From: Euonymus europaeus
Taxonomy: Eukaryota; Streptophyta; Magnoliopsida; Celastrales; Celastraceae
Assembly: GCA_963580455.1 (NCBI GenBank)
Contig: OY756962.1
Span: 25,557,001-25,621,000 of the forward strand
DNA: 64,000 nt
Direction of reading: 5' to 3'
Numbering within the stretch: position 1 is the first letter of the stretch; each line of letters opens with the position of its first letter. Under the pieces are notes generated by a model. It made no database searches and was not told the origin of the DNA. It saw nothing but the letters and a program-made list of their open reading frames with translations. The position numbers were made by a program, and so were the translations under genes. Positions 1 to 11,231 of the stretch are shown here, one piece after another.

Positions 1-859
1 GAGGAGAAGGAAAAGAAGAAAACAAGGCTTGTATTTGTAATTATGTTTTTATGTTTCATGTTTTATTTGGTTATGTGTAACTAAACTCTTGTTAGTTAGG
101 GCTTGTCTTGAAGCCCTAAGCATGCTTTCAATTTTATAAGTTGTGTGGATTTCAATTTCTACAAGCATGATGATTTTGATTTTTCCATGTTATATGAGTT
201 CTAATATTGTGTTTCTTTGAGTAGCTAACTTTGAAGCATGTATTAGAATTAATTGTTGTAGAACATGGTCAATTGCCTTGTTGAATATGTTCTTCCTTGC
301 AACATATAATTCAGTTGAAAATGAATTATGAAAAATCAATTCTTGAATACCTAAGTACAAATACCATGTATTAGGATTCTTGTGACATTCATATTCTCTT
401 TGCTCTTATTGAATTCTTGATTGTTGATTGATGCAAATGCCATGCTAGATGTCAATTAAGAATACACGTAATGAGGTAGACGCCATACACTTTACATGCA
501 AATAAGAGAGAATCATACAACTTGAGTTTGGCCATAACCTTGTTGTGAATGTTGTCATCATATGCTTGTTTAAATTGTTAGTCTATTATTTCTTATAAAT
601 TGTTTGAATGTTTTGTGGTGGATAGTGAGTCTTAGCTATTGTTTTCATTAATATCAATTCTCATTCTTGTTCTTAACGTCAATTTCTTTGTCTTAATTTT
701 TATCTATTGCAGGACTTAACCCCCCTTGTATCAATTATATTCAAGTGTTAGATTATATATCTATTAGCATCACTCCTTGTGGGATCGACTCTTACTTGTT
801 CACTATATATTAATTGTACATTTGTAAGTATATTTTAAATTGTTACTAACGACATAACA
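1..859 (+). repeat. Left LTR, 3' portion
   Basis: This segment matches 10373-11231 at a constant offset of 10372. It ends in ..GACATAACA just before ATTTT and the primer-binding site, which sets the LTR/internal border at 859 (CA end). It corresponds to the LTR downstream of the TATA box, that is roughly R and U5; the U3 promoter portion is outside the window. Confidence 0.88.
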
Positions 860-864
860 ATTTT

Positions 865-882
865 TGGCGCCGTTGCCGGGGA
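865..882 (+). other. Primer-binding site of the retrotransposon
   Basis: TGGCGCCGTTGCCGGGGA lies 5 nt after the LTR end. This is the 18-nt site common in Athila/Calypso-type elements, usually assigned to tRNA-Asp; the assignment comes from family knowledge, not from a tRNA in this window. An identical copy lies at 11237-11254 after the right LTR. Confidence 0.85.
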
Positions 883-1397
883 TGTGATTATCTAATATAA
901 TGTCATCTAACTCTTGTATATAATTTATTTATTTATTTTTGTTGTTAGCACCTCCTACATGGAAGGTTTTACATTACATGTCATTATTTAACGTGGTTGG
1001 CTTAAAGCCCCATTTTGTTTTCTATTAATGGCTGGTTCAAACCGCCTACTATTCTTAATATATGTATATATCTATTAATATTAATGGTTGGTTCTACCAC
1101 CTACTATTGTTGATATATGTATATATCTATTAATATTAATGGCTGGTTCTACCGCCTATTAATATGCCTTAATATTTACTAACATCATTTTTTTTTCATG
1201 GTTGGCCTTTTCTGCCCCATTTTATTTCTTCTGTATACTAACTTTTTATATATTGTCAACTAACTTCTTTAATCCTCTGGTTGTGATTGGCATTGCCATC
1301 CACCAAATTTTCTCTATATTAATTTATGTTCATGGTTGGCCTCGCCACCTAAGTAGTTCATTTATATTGTTATTTTTCCTATTTTGTAGATACATGA
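883..1397 (+). other. 5' leader with seven related mini-hairpins
   Basis: This A/U-rich untranslated leader lies between the PBS and the gag ATG at 1398. It carries seven short G/C-clamped inverted motifs at about 994-1012, 1030-1046, 1086-1101, 1141-1156, 1198-1220, 1278-1305 and 1332-1350, with the general form GGY-T(T)-GGY..RCC-RCC. Copies 2-4 lie inside a roughly 55-bp tandem repeat (about 1027-1165). There are short upstream ATGs, one at 1394 that overlaps the gag start in another frame. The leader is duplicated at 11255-11769. A packaging, dimerisation or translation role is inference. Confidence 0.6.
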
Positions 1398-4300
1398 ATG
1401 TCCAGCTCAAATCTCGGGAACTTATCGAGTGACAACATTTCGTTAAGCACAAAATTAGCGGATATCCGTTTATTTTGTCAAAGAGAGCATCGCACTCCAG
1501 AGAGATCACCTTTGTCATCACCAACTACAAGTCCCCCAGCCCCAGTTCAAATGGAAGAAGAACCAGATAACATGAACAAGCCACTCAAGGATTTCTCTGT
1601 GCCTCAAGCAGCAGATCAAGCTTCATGCATTGTCTACCCTCAGACTACTGTAGACAACTTTGAACTAAAGTCAGGAATGATTCATTTGTTGCCTACGTTC
1701 TTAGGCCATGCTGGAGAAGATCCTCACATGCATCTTAAAGAATTCTCTGATGTCTGTTCCACAATTAAAATAAGAGGTTTAACTGATGAGCAGGTTCATC
1801 TGCGATTGTTTCCATTTAGTCTGAAGGAACAAGCAAAGACATGGCTTCACTCTTTACCAAGAGCTTCAATTAGAACATGGACAGATTTGGCAAACAAGTT
1901 CTTGACGAAATTCTTTCCAGCTCAAAAGACAAATAAAATAAGGAAAGAGATAGTGAGCATCCAACAAAATGATGGAGAAGCATTCCACGAATATTGGGAG
2001 AGATACAAGAGGCTCTTAAGCTCTTGTCCTCATCATAATATTCAAGAATGGCTACTAATGCAATATTTTTATGAAGGGATGCTGGATTCAGATCGCAAAA
2101 TGGTGGACGCCACATCTGGTGGTGGATTGATGAATAACAATGCCGGACAAGCCAGGGAGATGTTCGAAACTCTGTCAACTAATTCTCAACAATGGAGCTA
2201 CAACAGAGTGAGAGAACCTCAGAAAAGGGCTGGAATCTACGAAGCACAATCAAGTTCAAACATGGAAGCCCAAATTGCAAACTTGACAAATATGGTGAAG
2301 CAGTTAATCGTTCCAGGCTCTCAAGTGTGTGCTGTGTGCAGTACACCTGGACATGCTATGGAAAGTTGTCCACAAAATGAAGTTGCGGTCTTGGATGCTC
2401 AAATAAATGCATTCGGTACTTATCCAAATCAGAATCAAAACCAAATGCAAAGGCCAAGGAATGATCCATTTGCTCCTACCTACAATCCAGGATGGAGGAA
2501 TCATCCAAATTTTAGGTGGAGTAATAATCAACCAATGCAACAACCTTTTGCTCAATTACCACAACATCGGGTTCAAGTGGAGCCTCCGAAACCATCACTT
2601 GAAGATATGGTTACATCTATGGCACAGAGCACTCAAGCATTCATGCAGAAAACTGATAACGCCATTGCAAATTTGGAACAACAAATGGGACAGTTAGCCA
2701 CTGCATTAAATCAAAGAGAACCTGGAAAGCTTCCTGGCCAAGTTGTTGTCAACCCTAAGATTAATGAACATGCTAAAGCAATCACTCTGAGGGGAGGGAA
2801 AACAATTGGAAAAATGAGCATGCCAGAAGAAGAGAAGAACCTTGACTCTGACAATATGATCAATCCAGACGTTCTAGATCCAAATTCTAGTAGCAGTGCT
2901 ACTCCTTTCCAGGAAACGCCAAACCTTCAGGTTAACTCTAACCTTCCAAATTCTATTTCTTCACATGCTCCTTTTCCTAGCAGATTGCAGAAATCAAAGA
3001 AAGAAGATCCAATGCAAGGAATCTTGGATACTTTCAAGAAGGTGGAGATTAACATTCCTCTTTTAGATGCCATCAAACAAATGCCAAAATATGCAAAATT
3101 CCTCAAGGATTTGTGCACAAATAAGAGGAAGTTCAAAGAGTTTGAAACGATTAAGATTTCTGAGGAAGTTTCAGCTGTTCTACAAAGCAAACTCCCTCCC
3201 AAGCTAAAAGATCCGGGCAGTTTTACTATCCCTTGTATCATTGGGGGTCACAGGTTTGAGAAAGCTCTTCTTGACTTAGGTGCATCTGTCAATCTAATGC
3301 CTTTTTCTGTTTTTGAATCTTTGAATATAGGGGAACTAAAGGCGACCTCTGTGAGCATCCAGTTGGCAGATAGATCGATCAAATACCCTAGGGGTATTCT
3401 AGAAGATGTATTAGTCAAGGTTGACGGATTAATCTTACCTGCTGATTTTCTAGTATTGGAGATGGAGCCGATTCCTTTGTCAGAAGTAAAGTTAACCTTA
3501 ATTCTTGGTCGTCCATTCATGGCCACAGCAGGTACTAAAATTGATGTTCAAAAGGGTACACTAACTATGAATGTGCAGGGACAAACGATTGAGTACAAGG
3601 TATTTGGAGCACTCAAATTACCAAGTGATGAACATTACTGTTTTCACTTAGATGCGTTAGATACAATTTGTCAACAAGTGTTCAATGACAGTTGTGGTCG
3701 AGATATTGTGGACAAAGTTTTAATTCATGACTTTGGAACCATCGATGAGGATAAACAAGCTAGCAAAGTCTTAGCTCGCCTTGAAGCTTTACCTTCTTTA
3801 GGTATGTATATTTCTGCCTTTGAGCCTTTACCAGTGCCTAAGACAAAACTTGTACCATCTGTTGTGCAGGCACCTCAATTGGAGTTGAAAGAACTACCAA
3901 AGCATTTGAAGTACGCGTATGTGGGTGAAGAAAGTACATTGCCAGTAATCATTGCGTCTGACCTCAGCGTTGAAGAAGAAGAGAAATTGTTGAGGGTACT
4001 AAAAGAGCATAAAACATCAATCAGATGGAGTATTGCTGATATCAGAGGAATCAGTCCCTCTAGATGTATGCATCGAATACTACTAGAGGAGGGAACAAAA
4101 CCAACAAGAGATGCCCAACGCAGACTTAATCCAATAATGAAGGAGGTGGTGCTAAAAGAAGTACTCAAATTGCTAGATGTTGGCATCATTTACCCTATCT
4201 CTGATAGCAAATGGGTTAGTCCGGTACAAGTGGTTCCTAAAAAATCTGGAGTTACAGTAGTCCTTAATGAAGATAATGAGTTGGTTCCCACGCGAGTTCA

Positions 4301-6791
4301 AACAGGATGGCGTGTTTGCATTGACTACAGAAAGCTTAATTCAGGTACTAGAAAAGATCATTTTCCACTACCTTTTATTGATCAAATGTTGGAACGTCTT
4401 GCAGGTCATAGCCATTATTGTTTTCTTGATGGATATTCGGGCTACAATCAGATTGCAATAGCACCAGAAGATCAAGACAAGACGACATTTACTTGTCCAT
4501 ATGGTACATTTGCCTACAGGCGCATGCCTTTTGGTCTTTGCAATGCTCCAGGTACTTTTCAAAGGTGTATGATGAGCATATTTTCAGATATGGTGGAGCA
4601 AATTATTGAGGTATTTATGGATGATTTTAGTGTATTTGGTTCATCTTTTGATAAATGCCTTCATAACCTCGCTTTGGTCTTAGAAAGATGCCAAGAATGC
4701 AATCTAGTTTTAAACTGGGAAAAATGTCATTTTATGGTACAACAAGGAATTGTGCTTGGTCATATCATCTCTAGCAAGGGAATAGAAGTTGACAAAGCAA
4801 AAGTGGATCTGGTAAGTAATCTTCCACCTCCATCTACAGTTAAGGAAATAAGATCTTTCCTTGGACATGCAGGTTTCTACAGGAGGTTCATCAAGGATTT
4901 CTCCAAGATAGCTAAGCCATTGTGTAACTTACTATCCAAGGATGTGACATTTGAGTTTGATGAGACATGTTTGACAGCTTTTAACAAGCTTAAACTTCTT
5001 CTTACGTCAGCACCGATCATGATGCCTCCCAATTGGAGCCTCCCTTTTGAACTAATGTGCGATGCTTCTGATTATGCTGTAGGAGCAGTTTTGGGACAAC
5101 GAGTAAATAAAGTACCTCATGTTATCTACTATGCCAGTAGAACACTCAATGATGCCCAATTAAACTACTCCACTACAGAGAAGGAGCTCCTTTCTGTTAT
5201 TTTTGCTTTAGAAAAATTTCGTGCATATTTGATTGGTACTAAAGTAATTGTATTTTCTGACCATGCAGCTCTTAGGTACCTTCTTCAAAAGAAGGATGCA
5301 AAGCCTCGCTTGATTAGATGGATTCTACTACTTCAAGAGTTCGATCTGGAGATTAAGGACAAAAAAGGATCTGAGAATGTAGTGGCCGATCACCTCAGCC
5401 GTTTGGTGAACAATTCAGTGACCGAAGAAGACTCTTTGCCTCTAAATGAGAATTTTCCTGATGAGCAATTATTATCTTTATCTATTTCTACACCATGGTA
5501 TGCTGACATTGTCAATTACCTTGTTACAGGTGATCTTCCAGGAAATGTGCCAAGAACTTACAAGGATAAGCTCGTGACAACATCAAAGTATTACATATGG
5601 GATGATCCATACCTTTTCAAATGGTGTTCTGACCAAATCATCAGACGGTGTGTGCCAGAATCAGAATTTCAATCCATACTCACGTTTTGTCACTCATATG
5701 CTTGTGGAGGACATTCTGGTCCAAAGAAGACAGCTTTGAAAGTCTTGCAATGTGGATTTCATTGGCCGAGTTTGTTCAAAGATGCATATACTTTCTGCTC
5801 TACTTGTGATAGGTGTCAGCGGTTAGGTAATCTTTCATCTAGGAATCAGATGCCTTTATCACCTATTCTAATAGTTGAAATTTTTGATGTTTGGGGTATT
5901 GATTTCATGGGACCTTTTCCTTCATCTAAAGGTTATTTATATATCTTACTTGCTGTGGATTATGTTTCAAAATGGGTGGAAGCAGTTCCATCAAAGACTA
6001 ATGATTCTCGAGTTGTTCTCAGATTCCTTAAAGAAAATATATTTGCAAGATTTGGAACACCCAGGGCGATCATTAGTGATGGAGGGTCCCATTTCAATAA
6101 TAAACTTTTTGCAGCACTATTGCAAAAGTACGGAGTCAAACATAAGGTGTCCACGCCATATCATCCACAGACAAGCGGACAAGCTGAAATCTGTAATAGG
6201 GAAATTAAGCAGATATTGGAGAAGACTGTGAGCTCCTCACGCAAGGATTGGTCTGATCGTCTCATGGATGCTCTATGGGCTTATCGTACAGCCTACAAAA
6301 CTCCGATTGGAATGTCACCATACAGGTTGGTTTTTGGCAAACCCTGCCACTTACCAGTCGAATTAGAGCATAAAGCATATTGGGCTATCAAACAGTACAA
6401 TTTCGAGATGAAGGCTGCAGGAGAGCAACGAAAGTTGCAGTTGAGTGAGTTGGAAGAACTCCGAAATGAAGCCTATGAGAGCTCTAAAATATACAAGGAG
6501 AAGACCAAGGCCTATCATGATAAGACCATTTTGAGAAAACATTTTGAACCTGGGCAGAAAGTCTTATTATATAACTCACGCCTCCGACTATTCCCAGGTA
6601 AGCTCCGTTCACGATGGTATGGTCCATTCCTTATTACTCATGTTTTTTCACATGGTGCAGTGAATCTTCAACACCCACAGACGGGAAATATTTTTAAAGT
6701 GAATGGTCATCGTCTTAAGCACTATTTAGAGCCAACAACAGAACATTTTGATGAGAATTTAAGGCTCTCTGATCCTGTTCCACTCACTTGA
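1398..6791 (+). CDS. Gag-Pol polyprotein, Athila-type, intact 1797 aa
   Basis: One uninterrupted frame encodes all retrotransposition enzymes. The gag capsid-like region is about residues 100-235 and a CX2CX4HX4C zinc knuckle is at C311/C314/H319/C324. The aspartic protease has the Athila-style D-L-G signature with D626. Reverse transcriptase carries the catalytic F-M-D-D box (D1075, D1076). RNase H begins at D1222. Integrase has an HHCC zinc region (about 1430-1475) and a DD35E core (D1502, D1561, E1597), followed by a C-terminal GPF/chromatin-type region near 1715-1780. The start at 1398 is the first ATG in this frame after the leader. The ORF ends just before the clade's conserved GGGAGGCAACCC motif. 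Intact catalytic residues and matching LTRs suggest recent activity; expression is not shown by the sequence. Confidence 0.95.
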   Translation: MSSSNLGNLSSDNISLSTKLADIRLFCQREHRTPERSPLSSPTTSPPAPVQMEEEPDNMNKPLKDFSVPQAADQASCIVYPQTTVDNFELKSGMIHLLPTFLGHAGEDPHMHLKEFSDVCSTIKIRGLTDEQVHLRLFPFSLKEQAKTWLHSLPRASIRTWTDLANKFLTKFFPAQKTNKIRKEIVSIQQNDGEAFHEYWERYKRLLSSCPHHNIQEWLLMQYFYEGMLDSDRKMVDATSGGGLMNNNAGQAREMFETLSTNSQQWSYNRVREPQKRAGIYEAQSSSNMEAQIANLTNMVKQLIVPGSQVCAVCSTPGHAMESCPQNEVAVLDAQINAFGTYPNQNQNQMQRPRNDPFAPTYNPGWRNHPNFRWSNNQPMQQPFAQLPQHRVQVEPPKPSLEDMVTSMAQSTQAFMQKTDNAIANLEQQMGQLATALNQREPGKLPGQVVVNPKINEHAKAITLRGGKTIGKMSMPEEEKNLDSDNMINPDVLDPNSSSSATPFQETPNLQVNSNLPNSISSHAPFPSRLQKSKKEDPMQGILDTFKKVEINIPLLDAIKQMPKYAKFLKDLCTNKRKFKEFETIKISEEVSAVLQSKLPPKLKDPGSFTIPCIIGGHRFEKALLDLGASVNLMPFSVFESLNIGELKATSVSIQLADRSIKYPRGILEDVLVKVDGLILPADFLVLEMEPIPLSEVKLTLILGRPFMATAGTKIDVQKGTLTMNVQGQTIEYKVFGALKLPSDEHYCFHLDALDTICQQVFNDSCGRDIVDKVLIHDFGTIDEDKQASKVLARLEALPSLGMYISAFEPLPVPKTKLVPSVVQAPQLELKELPKHLKYAYVGEESTLPVIIASDLSVEEEEKLLRVLKEHKTSIRWSIADIRGISPSRCMHRILLEEGTKPTRDAQRRLNPIMKEVVLKEVLKLLDVGIIYPISDSKWVSPVQVVPKKSGVTVVLNEDNELVPTRVQTGWRVCIDYRKLNSGTRKDHFPLPFIDQMLERLAGHSHYCFLDGYSGYNQIAIAPEDQDKTTFTCPYGTFAYRRMPFGLCNAPGTFQRCMMSIFSDMVEQIIEVFMDDFSVFGSSFDKCLHNLALVLERCQECNLVLNWEKCHFMVQQGIVLGHIISSKGIEVDKAKVDLVSNLPPPSTVKEIRSFLGHAGFYRRFIKDFSKIAKPLCNLLSKDVTFEFDETCLTAFNKLKLLLTSAPIMMPPNWSLPFELMCDASDYAVGAVLGQRVNKVPHVIYYASRTLNDAQLNYSTTEKELLSVIFALEKFRAYLIGTKVIVFSDHAALRYLLQKKDAKPRLIRWILLLQEFDLEIKDKKGSENVVADHLSRLVNNSVTEEDSLPLNENFPDEQLLSLSISTPWYADIVNYLVTGDLPGNVPRTYKDKLVTTSKYYIWDDPYLFKWCSDQIIRRCVPESEFQSILTFCHSYACGGHSGPKKTALKVLQCGFHWPSLFKDAYTFCSTCDRCQRLGNLSSRNQMPLSPILIVEIFDVWGIDFMGPFPSSKGYLYILLAVDYVSKWVEAVPSKTNDSRVVLRFLKENIFARFGTPRAIISDGGSHFNNKLFAALLQKYGVKHKVSTPYHPQTSGQAEICNREIKQILEKTVSSSRKDWSDRLMDALWAYRTAYKTPIGMSPYRLVFGKPCHLPVELEHKAYWAIKQYNFEMKAAGEQRKLQLSELEELRNEAYESSKIYKEKTKAYHDKTILRKHFEPGQKVLLYNSRLRLFPGKLRSRWYGPFLITHVFSHGAVNLQHPQTGNIFKVNGHRLKHYLEPTTEHFDENLRLSDPVPLT

Positions 6792-7230
6792 AACGCTATT
6801 TCGTCTGGCTGACGACGCTAAATTTAGCGCTTATGGGAGGCAACCCATATTTCTTTCTCATTATCTTTGTGTGTTCAATCAAGCATTTAGTCCAGTTGCA
6901 CATTTTATTAGCATATTCACTTTTACTTTCACCTTGAGGTGGTCACTGTACACTTTTGTGTGCGTGGGGCTTGATTGCGCCCATATGTCTACGGTGTGAG
7001 CTTTCTCCACCAGCTTAATGTGGTTTGGATCTTCAAATGTTTACTTATAGGGCAGCTGGGAGGGAGAGCATCTTATGACGGTATTGTCATTAGTATAAGA
7101 CCTGAAGGTTTACATTTTGATCCTGTGGACAAAAGCTGTGGTCTCCTGATAGGCCGAAGGAAAACACTCGATGGCGTTAGCACAGAAGTCACTGGAATGA
7201 GCCTCTGTTACCTTACTTGTGCATGTGCAT

Positions 7231-7261
<31 letters not shown>

Positions 7262-7595
7262 GTATATATATTTATATATTTGGGATTGCTTACGCAAAAT
7301 ATATTTTGATCGGGTAAGATAGTATGATATATTATGCTACTAATTGCATGTCTAGGGAAATTCTGTCTAAGGAGTTTGGTATTTAAGTGGACCACTGTGT
7401 CCCTCCAATCTTTCCTGGGAATTTCCCTGGTGTAATTAGTGATATAATTGTTTATATCTTCTACACCAATGATCTACAAAAAAATAAATAAATAAATAAA
7501 TAAAAATGAAACCCTAATTGTTTTCTTCTCACACTCTGTTTATTCCTGATTTTCAACTTTCCCTTTTCAGATCATCTCTCTTCCTCCGTCACAGT
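6792..7595 (+). other. Retrotransposon pol-env spacer
   Basis: Non-coding internal sequence of the retrotransposon. It holds the GGGAGGCAACCC-type motif near 6835, an A-run of about 27 nt at 7236-7262, and short AAAT repeats near 7481-7505. A pyrimidine-rich tract ending TTTTCAG near 7570 is a good 3' splice site just ahead of the env-like ATG at 7596. An open frame at 6975-7322 runs through the poly-A and is not considered a gene. Confidence 0.6.
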
Positions 7596-8579
7596 ATGTC
7601 GCGCAGCCCTCGTGATACCGTTGCGACGGTAGACTTGTTCGCCAGAGCTACGATCCTGCCAGAACGTCGAATCGATTCAAAAATCCTGAACGATTCTGCC
7701 AACCACTGGGCCATGAGTTACCTCCGTGACCATTCTCTGCTGTTCTTGGTCGATCCTGATCCAAAAGACGAATTGCCGGTGTATCCTCACATCGTTCGCT
7801 CCTTTTACCATACTCTTCGCAAAATACCCCACTCTTCTGGCACTCAACCAGTATATCAGGTTGACATCCCTGGTCTTCAGCTTCAATTCACTTCAGCGGA
7901 TATTTGCAAATGTTTAGGTTATCCACCTACCGCTGACGTCGCTGAAGGTTTTCAAGCGCCGATCTCTATTTCCCATCAAGAGATGATTGATGATTTGTGT
8001 CAAGGGCGACACGATCCAAATAATGCTGCTTCTACACGCCGCTCTTATTTGCCGTCCACGATGTGGATGCTTGATGATGCCATCCGAAGTAACCTTTGCC
8101 CCATTGGACACAGTCAACAACGCCAGGGTAACATACTTTCCGTCCTGTATTACATGTATCGCGGAGCCTGGTTTGATATTGGCCGGATTTACCTTGAGAG
8201 CATTCTTAAGGCGAAGACCCTTGTGGAGAGACAAAAAACCAAGGTTGGGAGATTATTTTTCCCGAGGCTCATCACGCGGTTGCTTTTCAGTATGGGCATT
8301 CTCCCACCTCCCAGTCAGACAACTTCCAATTATCCGGTGACTGTTTTGGAGAACTCTACCTGGCGTCAGAGTACTAGCCACATGCTTTCCAGTGCTCGCA
8401 GACAACGTACACCGCGACGTCCAGTTGCTTTACCACTGGAAGCGTCTGACTCTTCTGTTGCTGCACTACCTTCGACTGACCACATTCACGACATCTTGGC
8501 CCGCCTGCATAGGTTGGAGGTTGGACAACAGCGGCTGGAACACATGCTGAATGTCCTCATGGACATGGTGCGGCGCTAA
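7596..8579 (+). CDS. 3' env-like ORF of the Athila element (327 aa)
   Basis: Athila-clade elements carry an extra ORF between pol and the 3' LTR, often called env-like, thought to be made from a spliced subgenomic RNA. This ORF sits in that position and orientation. The frame is open from 7518, but the ATG at 7596, about 25 nt after a pyrimidine-rich TTTTCAG acceptor, is the likelier start (protein beginning MSRSPRDT). The product is moderately basic, has no obvious signal peptide or transmembrane segment, and ends in a heptad-like helical stretch (about residues 290-325, rich in L, H, R, E), so an envelope role is not supported by visible features. It more resembles the generic plant-transposon protein domain of such elements. 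Function is unknown. Confidence 0.7.
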   Translation: MSRSPRDTVATVDLFARATILPERRIDSKILNDSANHWAMSYLRDHSLLFLVDPDPKDELPVYPHIVRSFYHTLRKIPHSSGTQPVYQVDIPGLQLQFTSADICKCLGYPPTADVAEGFQAPISISHQEMIDDLCQGRHDPNNAASTRRSYLPSTMWMLDDAIRSNLCPIGHSQQRQGNILSVLYYMYRGAWFDIGRIYLESILKAKTLVERQKTKVGRLFFPRLITRLLFSMGILPPPSQTTSNYPVTVLENSTWRQSTSHMLSSARRQRTPRRPVALPLEASDSSVAALPSTDHIHDILARLHRLEVGQQRLEHMLNVLMDMVRR

Positions 8580-9704
8580 CCATCTTCTCCTTCCACCATT
8601 GTCCGAGCATCTTCCACCTCAGGTTGTATTTTTCTATCTTCTGTTTCTTTGCATTGCATTGCTTTTCCATACTTCGTCATTTTCACATTGCGAATTTTCA
8701 CATTGCGGACAATGTTTGGTTTAGGTTGGGGGTGGTGTCATATTTATGCAGTTTCATGATTTGGTACTGGTACAATTGGTTTGAGTCATTTTTTTTATCT
8801 GGATTAGTCGAAAGCAACTTTTAACACATTTGTTTTCCACCAATACTAAGCCTTGTGGTAAGATGGATGATAATGCATATGACTAAGAATATTTTCTGGT
8901 TAAAGCACAAATGAGTGGAGAGAAATGAGTAAACAACTTATGAACTTGCATTGATCTCTTGAAATGGATAATTGCTGTCAATGAACACCATTACATGGTT
9001 TGTGGAATGATTGGATGGATGCTGAGGATGATATTGATCAATGTTTGAGAACAATGTTGTAATTTTACTGGGCCTTTGTTTGAGATGTTCTATATTATGA
9101 ATTCGAGACAAAAAAAAAAAAGAAAAAGAAAAAAAAGAAACAATGATGAAAAAGAAAAAAAGACAAAAAGAAAGAAAAGACAGAAAAAAAAAGAAAAAAA
9201 TTGTTATGTGTATTCGTCATTTGTCAGTAGATAAGTTTTTCTGTGATAAGGCTCTATTAGTTTGTCAATTAGAAAATGTTGATCAATAGAATTCCAAAGC
9301 AGGTTTGTGGTAAGACTGGTGGAAGTTCTTGACAACTAATATACCTATCATTTGGTCAATGTTTGTTTATTTGTTTGTCCTTAAATTGACTTTTCTTCTG
9401 AGTGCATATCCATTTTCCAACTCCATGAGAGAAATTCATAGCCCAAAAATCCTTCTATACACTGTGAGAATATGGAGTTGAGGCTTTTACTTGGATAAAT
9501 TGTTTGAGGTTATATGCATTATGGATTGTGGTATGAAGGTTTTGGCTTAGCACACACACACAAGTGTTGGAAGTTGTGACTATACTAATCTGGATAGGAA
9601 TTGTGATCTCTTACCTTTTGTTCTAGTATTGTTACTTTCACTCATTTCTCATAACATTTTTACGCTTGAATTACTAGGGACTAGTAATAAGCTAGTTGGG
9701 GTTG
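8580..9704 (+). other. Retrotransposon 3' untranslated region and polypurine tracts
   Basis: A/T-rich non-coding DNA between the env-like ORF and the right LTR. A G-rich tract (GGTTGGGGGTGG, about 8724-8736) is the internal polypurine-like motif often seen after env-like ORFs in this clade. A second short G-run (GTTGGGG, about 9695-9701) lies next to the inferred LTR start. A purine-only low-complexity stretch occupies about 9108-9200, and a CA microsatellite lies near 9550. Confidence 0.55.
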
Positions 9705-11231
9705 TGATAAGTGCCAGAATGTACGTTCTTAAAGTGATAAAATACTACCAAAGCAATGCCAAGAAATTGTGCTTAAAAGCTGAATTTTCAAGATTATTGT
9801 ACTTAAGATCTTCTTGGCTGTTTTGCAGGTTAAGAGCTAGTAAGAGCTATCGGAATGAGATTTGATCTTCAGCAAATGTTAAGAGGACACTTCAAGCTTT
9901 GCAGGAAGTGCTGGTTCACAAAAATCAGAGTTCGTTTGGGCCTCTAAAAGTTGCCTCAAAGTCAAGTTTGGAAGTTATATCCGAAGCAGAATTTCTGTTT
10001 GCAGACCAGACCTTTAGAAGCCCATAACTTGAGCGTCTGATATCCAAATTGAGTGATTCAAAAGCCCATAATTATCTAAACATTTGTATCTACATTATTG
10101 ATGAAGGGTTTGAGTTCATAATAGGCTTCGTTTAGGCCCAGAATGTAGTTACAAGATTAGTGTGTAATTGGATGTTGATGTCATTGATGATACCATTTCC
10201 ATTCAAAGAGTGGACAATCCACCACACCAATTTGATGGACAATCCACCACCAAAAGATGGCACTAACTCCTCCACTATGTGCTCATTTTCTCTATAAATA
10301 GAGAGGAGTAGGAGCTAGGAGGAGAAGCTTGGGGAGACAAGAAGGAAGAGAAGCTAGGATTGGAGGCAAAAAGAGGAGAAGGAAAAGAAGAAAACAAGGC
10401 TTGTATTTGTAATTATGTTTTTATGTTTCATGTTTTATTTGGTTATGTGTAACTAAACTCTTGTTAGTTAGGGCTTGTCTTGAAGCCCTAAGCATGCTTT
10501 CAATTTTATAAGTTGTGTGGATTTCAATTTCTACAAGCATGATGATTTTGATTTTTCCATGTTATATGAGTTCTAATATTGTGTTTCTTTGAGTAGCTAA
10601 CTTTGAAGCATGTATTAGAATTAATTGTTGTAGAACATGGTCAATTGCCTTGTTGAATATGTTCTTCCTTGCAACATATAATTCAGTTGAAAATGAATTA
10701 TGAAAAATCAATTCTTGAATACCTAAGTACAAATACCATGTATTAGGATTCTTGTGACATTCATATTCTCTTTGCTCTTATTGAATTCTTGATTGTTGAT
10801 TGATGCAAATGCCATGCTAGATGTCAATTAAGAATACACGTAATGAGGTAGACGCCATACACTTTACATGCAAATAAGAGAGAATCATACAACTTGAGTT
10901 TGGCCATAACCTTGTTGTGAATGTTGTCATCATATGCTTGTTTAAATTGTTAGTCTATTATTTCTTATAAATTGTTTGAATGTTTTGTGGTGGATAGTGA
11001 GTCTTAGCTATTGTTTTCATTAATATCAATTCTCATTCTTGTTCTTAACGTCAATTTCTTTGTCTTAATTTTTATCTATTGCAGGACTTAACCCCCCTTG
11101 TATCAATTATATTCAAGTGTTAGATTATATATCTATTAGCATCACTCCTTGTGGGATCGACTCTTACTTGTTCACTATATATTAATTGTACATTTGTAAG
11201 TATATTTTAAATTGTTACTAACGACATAACA
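9705..11231 (+). repeat. Right LTR (about 1.5 kb)
   Basis: The 3' border is fixed by the PBS that follows it and by identity to the left LTR. The 5' border is inferred from TGATAAGTGCC after a G-rich tract; a start two bases earlier, or at about 8738 after the larger G-tract, cannot be excluded because the matching left LTR end is outside the window. A TATAAATA box lies at 10293-10300. The LTR is followed not by host DNA but by a second PBS, leader and gag start. Confidence 0.75.
10293..10300 (+). promoter_or_regulatory. LTR TATA box
   Basis: TATAAATA lies within a CTCTATAAATAGAGAG context in the right LTR. By position it is the U3 promoter, with transcription expected to start about 30 bp downstream. 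It points into the duplicated leader and the gag-Ulp1 chimeric ORF at 11770, so it is the most plausible promoter for that gene. Confidence 0.6.

Larger units (their letters stand above)
1..11231 (+). mobile_element. Athila-lineage Ty3/gypsy LTR retrotransposon (5' end outside window)
   Basis: The order seen is partial LTR (1-859), primer-binding site (865-882), structured leader, single Gag-Pol ORF (1398-6791), env-like 3' ORF (7596-8579), long A/T-rich 3' region and right LTR ending at 11231. The PBS motif, the GGGAGGCAACCC motif just after pol (about 6835-6847), the DLG protease signature and the env-like 3' ORF are typical of the Athila/Calypso clade of Ty3/gypsy elements. The 859 bp of left LTR visible here match the right LTR with no difference noticed and no indel, so the insertion looks very recent. 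Gag-Pol has no stop or frameshift, so the element could be autonomous. The first roughly 670 bp of the left LTR, with its promoter, lie outside the window, and the target-site duplication cannot be checked. Confidence 0.93.

Noticed and set aside
1202..1432. 76-aa open frame in the leader, repeated at 11574
   Set aside because: It starts within the structured leader, overlaps the gag start in another frame and is hydrophobic by A/T composition; its identical copy is explained by the segmental duplication.
6975..7322. 115-aa open frame after pol
   Set aside because: It reads through a roughly 27-nt A-run as poly-lysine and matches nothing; treated as spacer.
8738..9704. Alternative right-LTR start at 8738 after the large G-rich tract
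   Set aside because: An LTR of about 2.5 kb is possible, but the TGATAAGTGCC start at 9705 fits known clade LTRs better; the left LTR start is outside the window, so this stays open.
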